Assembly: GCF_012927645.1 (NCBI RefSeq)
Contig: NZ_JABBMT010000009.1
Location: forward strand, 62,001-126,000
Direction of reading: 5' to 3'
DNA length: 64,000 nucleotides
DNA from: Pseudoalteromonas arctica
Lineage (GTDB): Bacteria > Pseudomonadota > Gammaproteobacteria > Enterobacterales > Alteromonadaceae
The translations under genes and the position numbers were made by a program. A model generated the notes under the pieces. That model was not told the origin of the DNA and searched no databases. It saw only the letters and a program-made list of their open reading frames with translations. Shown here piece after piece: positions 45,764 through 55,411 of the stretch. Positions within the stretch are counted from its first letter, which is position 1. Every line of letters starts with the position of its first letter.

Positions 45764-48027
45764 TGACACAGTCAGTATTTAATTTAGACCTTGATGATAG
45801 CGGTATTGCCGTTGTTACCATTGATGTGCCGGGCGAAAAAATGAATACCCTGCGCGACACTTTTGCAGATGATTTGCAAGCCTTGCTTGATGACGCAAAA
45901 CAGCAGTCAGTTAAAGGCATGGTATTTATCAGTGGTAAAAGCGATAACTTTATCGCCGGCGCCGATGTGAAAATGCTGGATAGCGTAGAGCGTCGCGAAG
46001 ATGCATTAGCGATCAGCGAGCTATGTCACCGTGCCTTTTTTGATATGAAAAAACTGCCATTTCCAACTGTCAGTGCCATTCATGGTGCGGCATTGGGTGG
46101 TGGTTTAGAATTTGCCTTGGCATGCGATTATCGTGTATGTACAGACAGTGATATCACTAAACTTGGCTTACCTGAAGTGCAACTTGGTTTATTACCTGGT
46201 GGTGGTGGAACGCAACGCTTGCCTAAACTGGTTGGTTTGCAAAAAGCTCTTGAGTGGACCCTAACGGGTAAACAAATTCGCGCTAAACAAGCTAAAAAAT
46301 CGGGTTTGGTAGATGATTGTGTACCACAGACCATATTGCTAAAAGTAGCAAAAGAGTTTGTATTAAAAGGCAAAGCAAAAGCGGCCAAGCCAAAGCTTGA
46401 TCGGATTAGCCAATTATTAGAATCGAATCCGTTTGGCCGAAACTTGATCTTTAAAAAAGCACAAGAAAATGTACTTAAAAAAACCGGTGGTCATTATCCA
46501 GCGCCGTTGGCTATTATCAAAGCAATACGCGCAAGTGTTGAGCTGGATGAACTAAAAGCTTATAAAACAGAAGCGGAAGGTTTTGCTACTTTAGTAATGA
46601 GCAGCGAATCAAAGTCATTACGTGGGATATTTTTTGCCACCACTGAGATGAAAAAAGAGTGGCGCAACGACGACGCGCCAGCAATCACTAAAACAGCCGT
46701 ATTAGGCGGTGGTTTAATGGGCGCAGGTATTGCTCATGTGAGCGCAGTAAAAGCCGGTGTACCAGTTCGTATCAAAGATGTTGCAGAGCAGGGCATTAGT
46801 AATGCCATGAATTACAGCTATAAGATTTTAGATAAAAAGCAAAAACGCCGCATTTTATCTAAAGCTGACCTGCAACAGACTATGAACAGAATTACCGGTA
46901 CTACTAATTACAGTGGCTTTAAGCACATTGATTTAGTGATCGAAGCGGTATTTGAAGATCTTAGCCTAAAACAAGGTATGGTGGCCGATGTTGAGCGTGA
47001 ATGCCAAAATAACACTATTTTTGCTAGTAACACGTCATCATTGCCTATCTCACAAATTGCGGCAGAAGCTGAGCGCCCTGAAAACGTAATTGGCTTACAT
47101 TACTTCTCACCAGTTGAGAAAATGCCATTGGTTGAAATCATTCCACACGAAGGCAGCTCAGAAGAGACCATCGCGCGGATTGTAAACTTTGCTCGTAAGC
47201 AAGGTAAAACCCCAATCGTTGTTAAAGATAGCGCAGGTTTTTACGTTAACCGTATTTTAGCGCCTTATATGAATGAAGCGGCTAACTTATTGCTGGCAGG
47301 TGAGCCAATTGAAAAGATTGATGCGGCACTCGTTGAGTTTGGTTTCCCTGTTGGACCATTAGCACTATTAGACGAAGTTGGCATTGATATCGGCTCTAAG
47401 ATTGCGCCAATTCTTGAACAAGAACTCGGTGATCGTTTTAAAGCACCCGATGCGTTTTCACGTTTAATTGATGCCAAACGCTTAGGTCGTAAGACTGGCC
47501 GTGGTTTTTATCTTTATGATAAGAAAGCTAAAAAAGTAGACGGATCAGTGTACGAATTACTCGGCGTGAGCCCATCACCGCGTTTAAATAAAAGCGAAAT
47601 TGCTAAACGTTGTGTGGCGCAAATGCTTAACGAAGCTGCGCGCTGTTTAGACGAAGGCATTATAGCCAGTCCTCGTGATGGTGATATTGGCGCAATCTTT
47701 GGTATTGGCTTCCCGCCATTTTTAGGGGGGCCATTTAGCTATATGGATAAACTTGGCGCAAACAAAGTAAGCTCAGAAATGGCTACTTTTGCTAATTTTA
47801 ATCCGGTATTTGCGCCATGTGCAGCTTTAGTTGCGATGGCTGATGCTGGTGCAAGCTTTTATCAAGTCACGCCTGTTCAACAAACTAAACCTGTAGCAGA
47901 GTTTGATGAACAAGAGGAGGTAACCGTATCGGATGGCGAAGCGCTTGAAGAGCAAACCGTGCAAGAAGTCGCTGCTGATACAGAAGCAGTAGCTGACACT
48001 GTTGAGAGTATAAAAGAAAATAAATAG
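45763..48027 (+). CDS. fadJ: Fatty acid oxidation complex alpha subunit FadJ
   Basis: A 754-residue multifunctional protein. The enoyl-CoA hydratase/isomerase domain (about 1-190) has FIAGADVKML and the oxyanion A-L-G-G-G-L-E-F-A; the 3-hydroxyacyl-CoA dehydrogenase domain (about 310-700) has the NAD site A-V-L-G-G-G-L-M-G-A-G-I-A and catalytic His in V-I-G-L-H-Y-F-S-P. The C-terminal tail of about 45 residues is Glu/Val-rich and absent from E. coli FadJ (714 residues). Forms the complex with FadI and is translationally coupled to it. Confidence 0.96.
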   Translation: MTQSVFNLDLDDSGIAVVTIDVPGEKMNTLRDTFADDLQALLDDAKQQSVKGMVFISGKSDNFIAGADVKMLDSVERREDALAISELCHRAFFDMKKLPFPTVSAIHGAALGGGLEFALACDYRVCTDSDITKLGLPEVQLGLLPGGGGTQRLPKLVGLQKALEWTLTGKQIRAKQAKKSGLVDDCVPQTILLKVAKEFVLKGKAKAAKPKLDRISQLLESNPFGRNLIFKKAQENVLKKTGGHYPAPLAIIKAIRASVELDELKAYKTEAEGFATLVMSSESKSLRGIFFATTEMKKEWRNDDAPAITKTAVLGGGLMGAGIAHVSAVKAGVPVRIKDVAEQGISNAMNYSYKILDKKQKRRILSKADLQQTMNRITGTTNYSGFKHIDLVIEAVFEDLSLKQGMVADVERECQNNTIFASNTSSLPISQIAAEAERPENVIGLHYFSPVEKMPLVEIIPHEGSSEETIARIVNFARKQGKTPIVVKDSAGFYVNRILAPYMNEAANLLLAGEPIEKIDAALVEFGFPVGPLALLDEVGIDIGSKIAPILEQELGDRFKAPDAFSRLIDAKRLGRKTGRGFYLYDKKAKKVDGSVYELLGVSPSPRLNKSEIAKRCVAQMLNEAARCLDEGIIASPRDGDIGAIFGIGFPPFLGGPFSYMDKLGANKVSSEMATFANFNPVFAPCAALVAMADAGASFYQVTPVQQTKPVAEFDEQEEVTVSDGEALEEQTVQEVAADTEAVADTVESIKENK

Positions 48028-48048
48028 CCTTTTGAGTTTATTTGTTAT

Positions 48049-48076
48049 AAAACGCACTTATTACAGTGCGTTTTTT
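48049..48076 (+). terminator. Intrinsic terminator after fadJ
   Basis: A 10-bp stem (aaaacgcact / agtgcgtttt) with a six-base loop followed by T residues, about 20 bases after the fadJ stop. Confidence 0.85.
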
Positions 48077-48140
48077 ATGTTTATTGCTTTTATAGACATC
48101 ATACTCACGATTAAAAAGTGGACGACTAAGGAAGGTTATT

Positions 48141-48668
48141 ATGATACTCACAACAGCCAGACTCACCCTGAGGTTACTCACGGCTGATGATTGGCCACTG
48201 TTCTTTGCATTGCATAATGACTCTCAAGTGATCGAGAAGTGCTTTGATAAGCCGTCTGAGGCGCAAATACGTGCAAAATTTAATGAGCGTTTAAAGCCGT
48301 GGCAGCCAAATTCAAATCAACCTTTATGTATGGTTATTAGCGAGAGTGGTAGCGGCAAGCAAGTTGGCGTAACGGGCTTTACTGCATCGCAATTGGCAGA
48401 TACACAAGAAGTAGGTTACTTATTATTGCCTGAGTTTTATAGCCGTGGCTATGCTACGGAATCACTCGATGCATTTTTAACATGGGCAAGAGGGGAGTTT
48501 AATCTTCAGTTGATCAAGGCCGTGGTTAGCGCAGGTAATATTGGCTCTGAAAAAGTGCTCGCAAAATGTGGTTTTAAATTAGTCAGGGTTGAGCCGTTAG
48601 CTTACGAAATCGGTGGAGTGTTAATGGATGATCATCATTATTTGTTAGACTGCACAGATAAAATCTAA
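48141..48668 (+). CDS. GNAT acetyltransferase (Acetyltransf_3)
   Basis: A 175-residue acetyltransferase: N-terminal TARLTLRLLTADDWPLFFALH, acetyl-CoA site L-L-P-E-F-Y-S-R-G-Y-A-T-E-S, and the SAGNIGSEKVLAKCGFKLVR motif. Related to RimJ/RimL N-terminal and small-molecule acetyltransferases; substrate unknown. AAGGAAGG precedes the ATG. Confidence 0.88.
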   Translation: MILTTARLTLRLLTADDWPLFFALHNDSQVIEKCFDKPSEAQIRAKFNERLKPWQPNSNQPLCMVISESGSGKQVGVTGFTASQLADTQEVGYLLLPEFYSRGYATESLDAFLTWARGEFNLQLIKAVVSAGNIGSEKVLAKCGFKLVRVEPLAYEIGGVLMDDHHYLLDCTDKI

Positions 48669-48669
48669 G

Positions 48670-48700
48670 TTGTACTGTTCAAATGTCTTGAGCAGTACAA
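48670..48700. terminator. Hairpin between convergent genes
   Basis: A 13-bp stem with one G-T pair (ttgtactgttcaa / ttgagcagtacaa) and a five-base loop lies between the acetyltransferase stop and the MmcQ/YjbR stop. No T-run follows, so it may stop convergent transcripts poorly or act as an mRNA 3' end structure. Confidence 0.45.
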
Positions 48701-48706
48701 CAAATC

Positions 48707-49093
48707 TTACATATGGATTTCAATAGCCTTACGATCTTTTTCCGGCATATTGGCAATCACTAAATTAAATGAATTATCAATCATACGTTCAATTTCACCT
48801 TGCGGGATTGAGCCATCTAAAATAACAGTATTCCATAACCGTTTATTCATATGATAGCCTGGGATCACTGAAGAAAAAATATCACGTAGTGATTGCGCTT
48901 CATCAGGGTCGCATTTTAAATTCATCCACCAAATAGGGTTACCGTCTTCGTCAGTTTCCCCTTCGTTGCCAACCGATAAAGTGGCAAACATTTTATGGTT
49001 TACTTTATATACATCAACTTCTTGGCCGAAAGATTTGGTAACCATAACCAGAGGTTTTTTTGCTAAATACTCATGTGCAGTGTGCTGATCCAT
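48707..49093 (-). CDS. MmcQ/YjbR family protein
   Basis: A 128-residue protein of the MmcQ/YjbR (CyaY-like fold) family: V-T-K-S-F-G-Q-E-V-D-V-Y-K-V, W-W-M-N-L-K-C-D-P and P-G-Y-H-M-N-K-R-L-W-N-T-V. Often called DNA-binding, but the function is not established. Confidence 0.88.
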   Translation of the reverse strand: MDQHTAHEYLAKKPLVMVTKSFGQEVDVYKVNHKMFATLSVGNEGETDEDGNPIWWMNLKCDPDEAQSLRDIFSSVIPGYHMNKRLWNTVILDGSIPQGEIERMIDNSFNLVIANMPEKDRKAIEIHM

Positions 49094-49295
49094 GATCCAG
49101 TCCTTGAGGTCATTTTTGGTAGTTTAACCATAGCAGCTTTTTCATAGTTTAGTCATGAAAAATCGATTAATAGGTCAAATTTATGAGTAAATACAGACCC
49201 TACGAGAAAAATAGCGATGTGTGATATTTTCTTATTGAAGAAAATCCAGTTCGTGGTATGTTTCTGGGGATTTATAAATTATAGGAAATACACTG

Positions 49296-49868
49296 ATGCC
49301 AAAGGCAAGTGAAGTTAAAAAAGGTACTGCGATTGAGTTTAATGGCCGCGTTTTAGTGGTTAAAGATATTGTTCGTTCTGTACCACAAGGCCGTGCTGGT
49401 GGAAGTTTGTACCGTATGCGCTTGTACGATGTAGTAACTGGTAGCAAAGTAGATGAAACATTCAAAGATAGCGACATGTTAAAACTAGCTGATTTAACGC
49501 GTCGTGAAGCAATGTTCTCGTATTTAGATGGCGAAGAATACGTATTTATGGATAACGAAGATTACACGCCATATAATCTTAATAAAGAAGCGATCAGCGA
49601 AGAAATTTTATTCGTCAACGAAGAAACCCAAGGCGTGCATGTCATTGTAATTGACGGCGCACCAGTGGGATTAGATTTACCATCAAGTGTTGAACTTGTG
49701 GTTGAAGAAACAGATCCTTCAATTAAAGGTGCATCAGCGAGCGCGCGTTCTAAGCCTGCACGTTTATCAACTGGTTTGATAATTCAAGTGCCGGAGCATA
49801 TTTCTACTGGTGATCGCATCCGTATTAATACCGCAGAGCATAAATTTATGGGCCGTGCTGAAAAATAA
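49296..49868 (+). CDS. efpL: Elongation factor P-like protein EfpL (YeiP)
   Basis: A 190-residue three-domain EF-P paralogue that helps ribosomes through difficult proline-containing motifs. The KOW-like domain I (about 1-65) has the tip loop [10 protein letters not shown] with Arg33 where EF-P has a modified Lys, the hallmark of EfpL/YeiP; domains II and III follow (about 68-188), ending [10 protein letters not shown]. Single gene. Confidence 0.94.
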   Translation: MPKASEVKKGTAIEFNGRVLVVKDIVRSVPQGRAGGSLYRMRLYDVVTGSKVDETFKDSDMLKLADLTRREAMFSYLDGEEYVFMDNEDYTPYNLNKEAISEEILFVNEETQGVHVIVIDGAPVGLDLPSSVELVVEETDPSIKGASASARSKPARLSTGLIIQVPEHISTGDRIRINTAEHKFMGRAEK

Positions 49869-50170
49869 TAATATTTACGTCTTTTACAGTATGAATCCAT
49901 AAAACACTTAACCTATTTAATTAATTTAAGTCGCTCGGGTGTTTTATGGACTTCTAGGTATATTCTTTATTTAAAGTAGGGTGCGAGGGACTAAATTGAA
50001 TAACCCGACGCACTTTAAGGCTGCTCTGCTTTATGATTTAACATTTCATACTAATGGAATATTGAAAAATAACACAAAAACGCGCATTATAACGCGTCAT
50101 TTCCTTGGTTGAATGTTACTTTTTTAGATACGTTCAACTTTTTGTAATCATTAAATTTGTAGTAAATGTA
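49869..50170. repeat. Gap with a long inverted repeat after efpL
   Basis: The 302-base gap holds a perfect 12-bp inverted repeat (tccataaaacac at 49896-49907, gtgttttatgga at 49939-49950) around a 31-base loop. It also has a second imperfect pair (aaagt-gggtgcg region at about 49975-49985 and cgacgcacttt at about 50007-50017). No T-run follows, so it is not a classical terminator; no gene is seen. Confidence 0.5.
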
Positions 50171-50899
50171 ATGCTAAACCACGGATTGGAAAATAGGGCG
50201 TTTGTTAAATTACCTGAAGGTGTGGATATAGCTATCACATCGGCTGGATTGGTTTCGCGTAGTTATGCCTACATCATCGATTTTATTATTCGCACAATTT
50301 TGATAGCCATTATTGCAACTGTGCTTATGTTATTCGGTGATTTTGGAGAAGGTATTTTACTTGTTATGTATTTTTTAATTTCATGGGGGTATAACATCTT
50401 TTATGAAGTTAAAAATGGCCAGACTCCAGGTAAAAAACGTCTAAAAATTCGTGTTGTTCAAGATAACGGCCTACCTCCAAACTTTTCTCAAATTGTTGTA
50501 AGAAATCTAATTCGCCCCGCAGATATGCTGCCAGTTGGTTATTTTCTTGGGTTAATTGTTATGTGTTTTAATCCCCGCTTCAAACGCATCGGTGATTGGG
50601 CGGCAGGAACTAGCGTAGTTTACGAAGAAGACGCTATGAGTCGGGAGCTGTTACCAGATGGGCCTGCTGAAAGACCTGGCATTGCGTTTAGTACCGAAGA
50701 GCAATTAGCTGTTTTAGACTTTATTGAGCGTGCCCATGAATTTTCACCTGCACGACGTCAAGAAATAGCAAATATTTTATCCAAGCCATTAAACATCGAA
50801 GAAAATGATAGTGTTGAAACATTATTTAATTACGCAAGGTATTTTGCTGGGCAGAATAATATCAACAGTGGTAGCTCCAATAGTGAGAGTAAGCAATGA
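50171..50899 (+). CDS. RDD family membrane protein
   Basis: A 242-residue protein. The RDD domain (about 10-160) contains R-S-Y-A-Y-I-I-D-F, three TM segments and the N-G-Q-T-P-G-K-K-R-L-K-I-R-V and R-N-L-I-R-P-A-D motifs. A soluble helical C-terminus (about 165-242) follows. A 22-residue longer frame upstream lacks family residues; the ATG at 50171 is preferred although the ribosome-binding site is weak. First gene of the second MoxR operon; the stop overlaps the next start by four bases. Confidence 0.88.
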   Translation: MLNHGLENRAFVKLPEGVDIAITSAGLVSRSYAYIIDFIIRTILIAIIATVLMLFGDFGEGILLVMYFLISWGYNIFYEVKNGQTPGKKRLKIRVVQDNGLPPNFSQIVVRNLIRPADMLPVGYFLGLIVMCFNPRFKRIGDWAAGTSVVYEEDAMSRELLPDGPAERPGIAFSTEEQLAVLDFIERAHEFSPARRQEIANILSKPLNIEENDSVETLFNYARYFAGQNNINSGSSNSESKQ

Positions 50900-51840
50900 A
50901 GCAAACTCAATTTGTAAATTTAAACAGCCAAATATGGCAACAATTTCAAGCATATTGCGAACTAAATAATACTTTTCCTGAAGACTTTCCTAAATTATAT
51001 CGAAAAATTTGCAACGATTTAGCCATAGCAAGAGCTAGGCAGTACAGCCCTTTACTTATTCAGCAGCTAAATCAATTAGTACAACAGGGTCAAAAAACAC
51101 TGTATTTATCCCGCAAAAACCAATTTTCAGAAATTTGGCAAATAGCCCGCAGCGCTTTTCCTCGTGCTTTGTACGAAAATCGTGTCATGTTGGGTGCTAA
51201 TTTGTTGGCATTTTGGGGGTTGGCGGTTATTGCTTTTATTTGGGTCACCCTTTATCCAGATGCCGTTTATACTTTTTTAGGTCAAAGTACGGTGCTTGAA
51301 ATTGAAAAAATGTATAACCCAGCAGGTGCTGTTCAAACAGCTACCCGTGATCCTGATAAAGATATATTAATGTTTGGTGTCTATATATATAACAACATTG
51401 GGATTGCCTTTCAAATGTTTGCAGGGGGAGTTTTGCTTTGTTTCGGTGCTGTATTCTTTTTGCTTTTTAATAGTTTTTATTTCGGTGCTATTGGTGCGCA
51501 TATTGTTAATGTTGGTTTTGAAAAAACATTTTTCTCGTTTGTTATTACTCACGGGTCGTTTGAATTAACAGCGATTATTATTGCCTCTGCGGCAGGCTGT
51601 CAGATTGGCTACGCGTTATTAAACCCAAGCCAATTTACACGCAGTTATGCTATGAAAAAAGCGGCTCAAAAAGCGCTACCGTTAATTGTTGGTGCTTTTG
51701 TTATGTTAGTTTTAGCCGCCTTTATTGAAGCATTTTGGTCGCCTCGTGGCATTGCTCATGAAATTAAATTCGTCGTAGGTGCTGTTTGTTGGGCATATGT
51801 AATTTATCGATTGTATAGAGGTATGCGCTATGGAACTTAA
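50896..51840 (+). CDS. SpoIIM-like (DUF95) membrane protein
   Basis: A 314-residue protein: a soluble helical N-terminus (about 1-90) and five or six TM segments (about 100-310) with the signature F-G-A-I-G-A-H and F-S-F-V-I-T-H-G-S-F-E-L-T-A-I. The family is named after Bacillus stage II sporulation protein M, but non-spore-forming bacteria carry it next to RDD and MoxR genes. Overlaps the next gene by 11 bases. Confidence 0.85.
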   Translation: MKQTQFVNLNSQIWQQFQAYCELNNTFPEDFPKLYRKICNDLAIARARQYSPLLIQQLNQLVQQGQKTLYLSRKNQFSEIWQIARSAFPRALYENRVMLGANLLAFWGLAVIAFIWVTLYPDAVYTFLGQSTVLEIEKMYNPAGAVQTATRDPDKDILMFGVYIYNNIGIAFQMFAGGVLLCFGAVFFLLFNSFYFGAIGAHIVNVGFEKTFFSFVITHGSFELTAIIIASAAGCQIGYALLNPSQFTRSYAMKKAAQKALPLIVGAFVMLVLAAFIEAFWSPRGIAHEIKFVVGAVCWAYVIYRLYRGMRYGT

Positions 51841-53296
51841 TCGTCTTAGCTTTAATCCTCGAAAACGCGGCGCTTATGAAACGTTTGATTTGACGGTATT
51901 ACTTACTAAACAACACTTTTTACCGTTATTTAGTTTGTATATTTGTTTAGCTGTGCCAGTGTTCATCCTGGCCGGTGTATTGTTTGGTTGGTCATGGAGT
52001 GCCTTTATTGTATGGTTTTTAAAACCGTTATTTGAGCGGCCAATTTTAGACTACATGTCAAAAGTCGTATTTAATCAACAGGCAACCATTTCGAGTAGTT
52101 TAAAATCAATCCTGAAGCTGCAAGTGGGCGACATATTCATCAATTTGACGCTTTATCGACTGAACCCTAACAGAGCTTTTTTAGCACCTGTAACGCAGTT
52201 AGAAAGGCTAGAAGGCGGTCATAAAAAAATGCGAAAACAGGTGTTGTTTGCAACGTCAAAGCCAAAACAAACGCTTTGGATGATGTTTTGCGTACATTTC
52301 GAGTTTATCTTAATGCTCGGTATTTCTGCGATTCTCTTTACCCTTATGCCAACGTCGTTGTCCCTTGAAGAGCCATTGTATCAAATATTAGAAAGCCCTT
52401 TGTGGATGGAAATTGCATTTAATAGTGTGTATGTACTCAGTGTCGCTTTAGTCGCACCATTATTTGTTACCGGAGGATTTTTGGCCTACTTGCACCGTCG
52501 TATAGATTTAGAAGGCTGGGATATTGAGCTAACCTTCAAAAACATGCGCGCCAGATTAAGTAATTTATTATCAAGTGCTTGCTTAGTTTTTACTTGCTGT
52601 TTGGTTACTGTACCGAGTAAAACAATGGCAGAGCCAATAGATAAGTTAATTATAAAAGAGCAAGTTTCGACACTTTATGCGCAGGATAATGTTATTGAAA
52701 AAAAAACCACTTGGGTGCCAAATTTTGATTTAGAAAAGAACTCTTCAGCTGATGGTGATTATCGTTGGTTCGCTAATTTTTTTAAGAGCTTAGGCAATTT
52801 TCTTAGTTATTTTATTTGGTTGCTAATTGTTTTACTTGTGCTGTGGTTGGTGTATTTATTAGTTAAAAAGCGTGGCTTCTTCTTAGCACTAGAATTACCG
52901 AAAAAACAAAAAAATCAGCCTCGAGAACACATGATCCCAAGCATGTTTACTGATATTAAACCACAAGACATACCTGAGGATTTAATTGCAGCTGCAAGGT
53001 CAGCATATCAGGAAAGTAATCAGCGTCTAGCGCTTGCTTATTTACTACATTATTCCCTTCGCTGGGTGCAAGGCACTCATCAAGTAGAATTACACCGTTC
53101 GATGACAGAAACAGAGTGTAAATCAGCAATTGATGCAAAAGTCACTGAGCAAAGCAAAGATGTTTTTACGCAACTTTTTTCTGCTTGGGTCAAAGTGGCT
53201 TGGGGCCATCAATCACTTAATTTTGATTTTAACGTATTAATAGCACAAATAGAGGCGATGACATCAGCAAGCAAGGAGCAAATAAATGAAGCTTAA
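51830..53296 (+). CDS. Membrane protein with C-terminal DUF4129-type domain
   Basis: A 488-residue protein with about six TM segments (about 32-65, 145-200, 245-260 and 320-345). An extracytoplasmic stretch (about 262-315) separates the last two, and a cytoplasmic C-terminal helical domain (about 395-480, AYLLHYSLRWVQGTHQ) resembles DUF4129. Unlike most DUF4129 proteins no transglutaminase domain is attached. Overlaps both neighbours by 11 bases. Role unknown, presumably a membrane component of the MoxR system. Confidence 0.75.
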   Translation: MELNRLSFNPRKRGAYETFDLTVLLTKQHFLPLFSLYICLAVPVFILAGVLFGWSWSAFIVWFLKPLFERPILDYMSKVVFNQQATISSSLKSILKLQVGDIFINLTLYRLNPNRAFLAPVTQLERLEGGHKKMRKQVLFATSKPKQTLWMMFCVHFEFILMLGISAILFTLMPTSLSLEEPLYQILESPLWMEIAFNSVYVLSVALVAPLFVTGGFLAYLHRRIDLEGWDIELTFKNMRARLSNLLSSACLVFTCCLVTVPSKTMAEPIDKLIIKEQVSTLYAQDNVIEKKTTWVPNFDLEKNSSADGDYRWFANFFKSLGNFLSYFIWLLIVLLVLWLVYLLVKKRGFFLALELPKKQKNQPREHMIPSMFTDIKPQDIPEDLIAAARSAYQESNQRLALAYLLHYSLRWVQGTHQVELHRSMTETECKSAIDAKVTEQSKDVFTQLFSAWVKVAWGHQSLNFDFNVLIAQIEAMTSASKEQINEA

Positions 53297-54431
53297 GTTT
53301 GTGGTGGTTTTTTTATGCTGTGTGTTAGTTTTTTTTATTGGTTCAGCGTTGTTGTCAGCTAACTGGCAAAAAGAAGAGGTTGAAATAGGTTTTCACTCCG
53401 AAGTTAGTAAAGATAATTTCACAATGGCGCAGAGGTTATTAGCTGAACATGGGGTGCAATGGAAAAAAGAAAAGCAATTAGATAACAATAATCAACAACC
53501 ACTTATTATTGATCACCGCAGCATGTTAATTGTCGATGAAGCTGCGCTTAGTAATTCGCACACACTTGATCAGCAATTGCCTCAATGGGTGAGTGAAGGT
53601 GGGCGTCTTGTTTATATTTTAAATAAGCAAAGGGATGAACTTGGTTTAGATAATACTTTTACCTTTGAAAATCTTGGGATTAGTATAAACACGAGTGAAG
53701 AGATTTTTGAAAATCATTTTGTGATGGTAAAAGAGGGGCAGAAAAATAGCGTGTTAACGCTCAGTGAAAATACCCAACTGGATTTAGAATTGAGTCAGGC
53801 ATTTGAAATTGAAAACTGCCCAGGTATAGCCACCAAAAATAGTAATGATCAAGTCATCATGTGTGATTTTGGATTTGGTGATGGCCGTATTATTGTGATG
53901 CCGTCTCTAGCTCCCTTTACAAACTATCAGTTGCGCCATTTAGATCATGGCAGTTTACTGGTTTGGTTAAGTCAGGGGGTTGATATAATAACTTATGTTC
54001 CTTATTTAAGTTACCCTAATTGGTTTGCTAAGTTATGGCAATGGAGCTGGCAGTGGGTGATCTGTGTGATGCTATTAGTGTTGTTATTTATTTGGCATAT
54101 TAGCAGTCGTATTGGTCGCGCTTATGCGCCTGATTTAATTTTAACCGTAGGCTTTAAACACCATATTCGAGCGATTGCTAATTTTTATATAAAGCACGGT
54201 TTTGAGCAACGCTTGTTTACTGCATTAAAAAAAGACTTTAACGCCAAAGTAGAAACTAGGATCCCTCACTTCAAATCACTAACCGACGTTCGCCAAGCAG
54301 AGATAATCGCTAACTTAGTGCATTTTGATAAGCAGCAGGTAGCTGAACTTCTAAATGGTGAACTGCCAGAATCTCAGCAACAACGAACAGAGTATATCAA
54401 ATTATTTAAACAATTAAGGAATGCCCTATGA
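53286..54431 (+). CDS. DUF4350 family protein
   Basis: A 381-residue protein: N-terminal TM (about 5-22), a periplasmic domain of about 230 residues with the DUF4350 pattern (LLAEHGVQW, D-H-R-S-M-L-I-V-D-E-A, VSEGGRLVYI, G-D-G-R-I-I-V-M-P), a second TM (about 255-275, WVICVMLLVLLFIW), and a cytoplasmic tail. The periplasmic part looks like a class I glutamine amidotransferase-like fold without catalytic residues. Overlaps the MoxR gene by four bases. Confidence 0.85.
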   Translation: MKLKFVVVFLCCVLVFFIGSALLSANWQKEEVEIGFHSEVSKDNFTMAQRLLAEHGVQWKKEKQLDNNNQQPLIIDHRSMLIVDEAALSNSHTLDQQLPQWVSEGGRLVYILNKQRDELGLDNTFTFENLGISINTSEEIFENHFVMVKEGQKNSVLTLSENTQLDLELSQAFEIENCPGIATKNSNDQVIMCDFGFGDGRIIVMPSLAPFTNYQLRHLDHGSLLVWLSQGVDIITYVPYLSYPNWFAKLWQWSWQWVICVMLLVLLFIWHISSRIGRAYAPDLILTVGFKHHIRAIANFYIKHGFEQRLFTALKKDFNAKVETRIPHFKSLTDVRQAEIIANLVHFDKQQVAELLNGELPESQQQRTEYIKLFKQLRNAL

Positions 54432-55411
54432 GCACCGAATTTGCAACAGGACAATTAAGCTTAACGGATGCGGCGCAAGCAGTTAAGCAAGTTAAGGATA
54501 ATATCTCCCGTGTGTTAGTTGGGCAAGATGCCATTATTGAAGATGTGTTAACGGTGTTATTTGCTGGAGGTCATGTATTACTTGAAGGAGTACCGGGACT
54601 TGGCAAAACGTTACTTGTAAGAGCATTAGCGAAGAGCTTAAGTGTGTCGTTTTCACGAGTGCAATTTACACCCGATTTAATGCCATCTGATGTCGTAGGA
54701 CACAGTATGTATGATATGAAGTCAGGCGATTTCAATATAAAAAAAGGCCCCGCATTTACAAATATTTTGCTTGCTGATGAAATCAACCGAGCACCAGCTA
54801 AAACTCAGTCAGCTTTATTAGAGGTAATGCAAGAACAACAAATTACCATTGATGGCGAAACCTTATCTATTGACTCGCCGTTTATGGTGCTTGCTACGCA
54901 AAATCCGCTTGATCAAGAGGGGACTTATCCATTACCTGAAGCAGAGTTAGACCGTTTTATGATGAAAATTGAATTAGGTTTTCCATCATTAGAGGCAGAG
55001 GTTGAATTATTAAAGCTCAACACCAAAGTCGTTTCGAATGAGTCTAAAGTTAGTCAATTGCCGGCAGTATTAAGCGTCAGTAATATTGCTCAGATTAAGC
55101 AATTATGTGCTGACATTTTAGTGGATGAAAAAATTTATAATTATGCAGTGGAGTTAGTTCGTAGTTCGCGAACATGGCAAGGTGTATTACATGGCGCTGG
55201 ACTGCGGGCATCAATTAACATTATTAAAGCAGCAAAAGTAATGGCATTGATGAATGGTCGTGATTTTGTCACCCCTGATGATGTTAAACTAGTGGTGCCT
55301 AATATTTTACGCCATCGCTTGATACTTTCAGCCGATTTAGAGTTAGAAGGGGTATCTTTTAATGAAGTGATTTCAGCAATACTAGCCAGTGTTGAAGCGC
55401 CTAGATCATGA
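54428..55411 (+). CDS. MoxR family AAA ATPase, second copy
   Basis: A 327-residue AAA+ ATPase: Walker A EGVPGLGKTLLVRA, Walker B NILLADEINRAP, sensor 1 V-L-A-T-Q-N-P-L-D-Q-E-G-T-Y-P-L-P-E-A-E, and lid N-G-R-D-F-V-T-P-D-D-V. Paralogue of the Bat-operon MoxR, with a conventional Gly in Walker A (the other has Ala). Overlaps both neighbours by four bases. Confidence 0.95.
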   Translation: MSTEFATGQLSLTDAAQAVKQVKDNISRVLVGQDAIIEDVLTVLFAGGHVLLEGVPGLGKTLLVRALAKSLSVSFSRVQFTPDLMPSDVVGHSMYDMKSGDFNIKKGPAFTNILLADEINRAPAKTQSALLEVMQEQQITIDGETLSIDSPFMVLATQNPLDQEGTYPLPEAELDRFMMKIELGFPSLEAEVELLKLNTKVVSNESKVSQLPAVLSVSNIAQIKQLCADILVDEKIYNYAVELVRSSRTWQGVLHGAGLRASINIIKAAKVMALMNGRDFVTPDDVKLVVPNILRHRLILSADLELEGVSFNEVISAILASVEAPRS

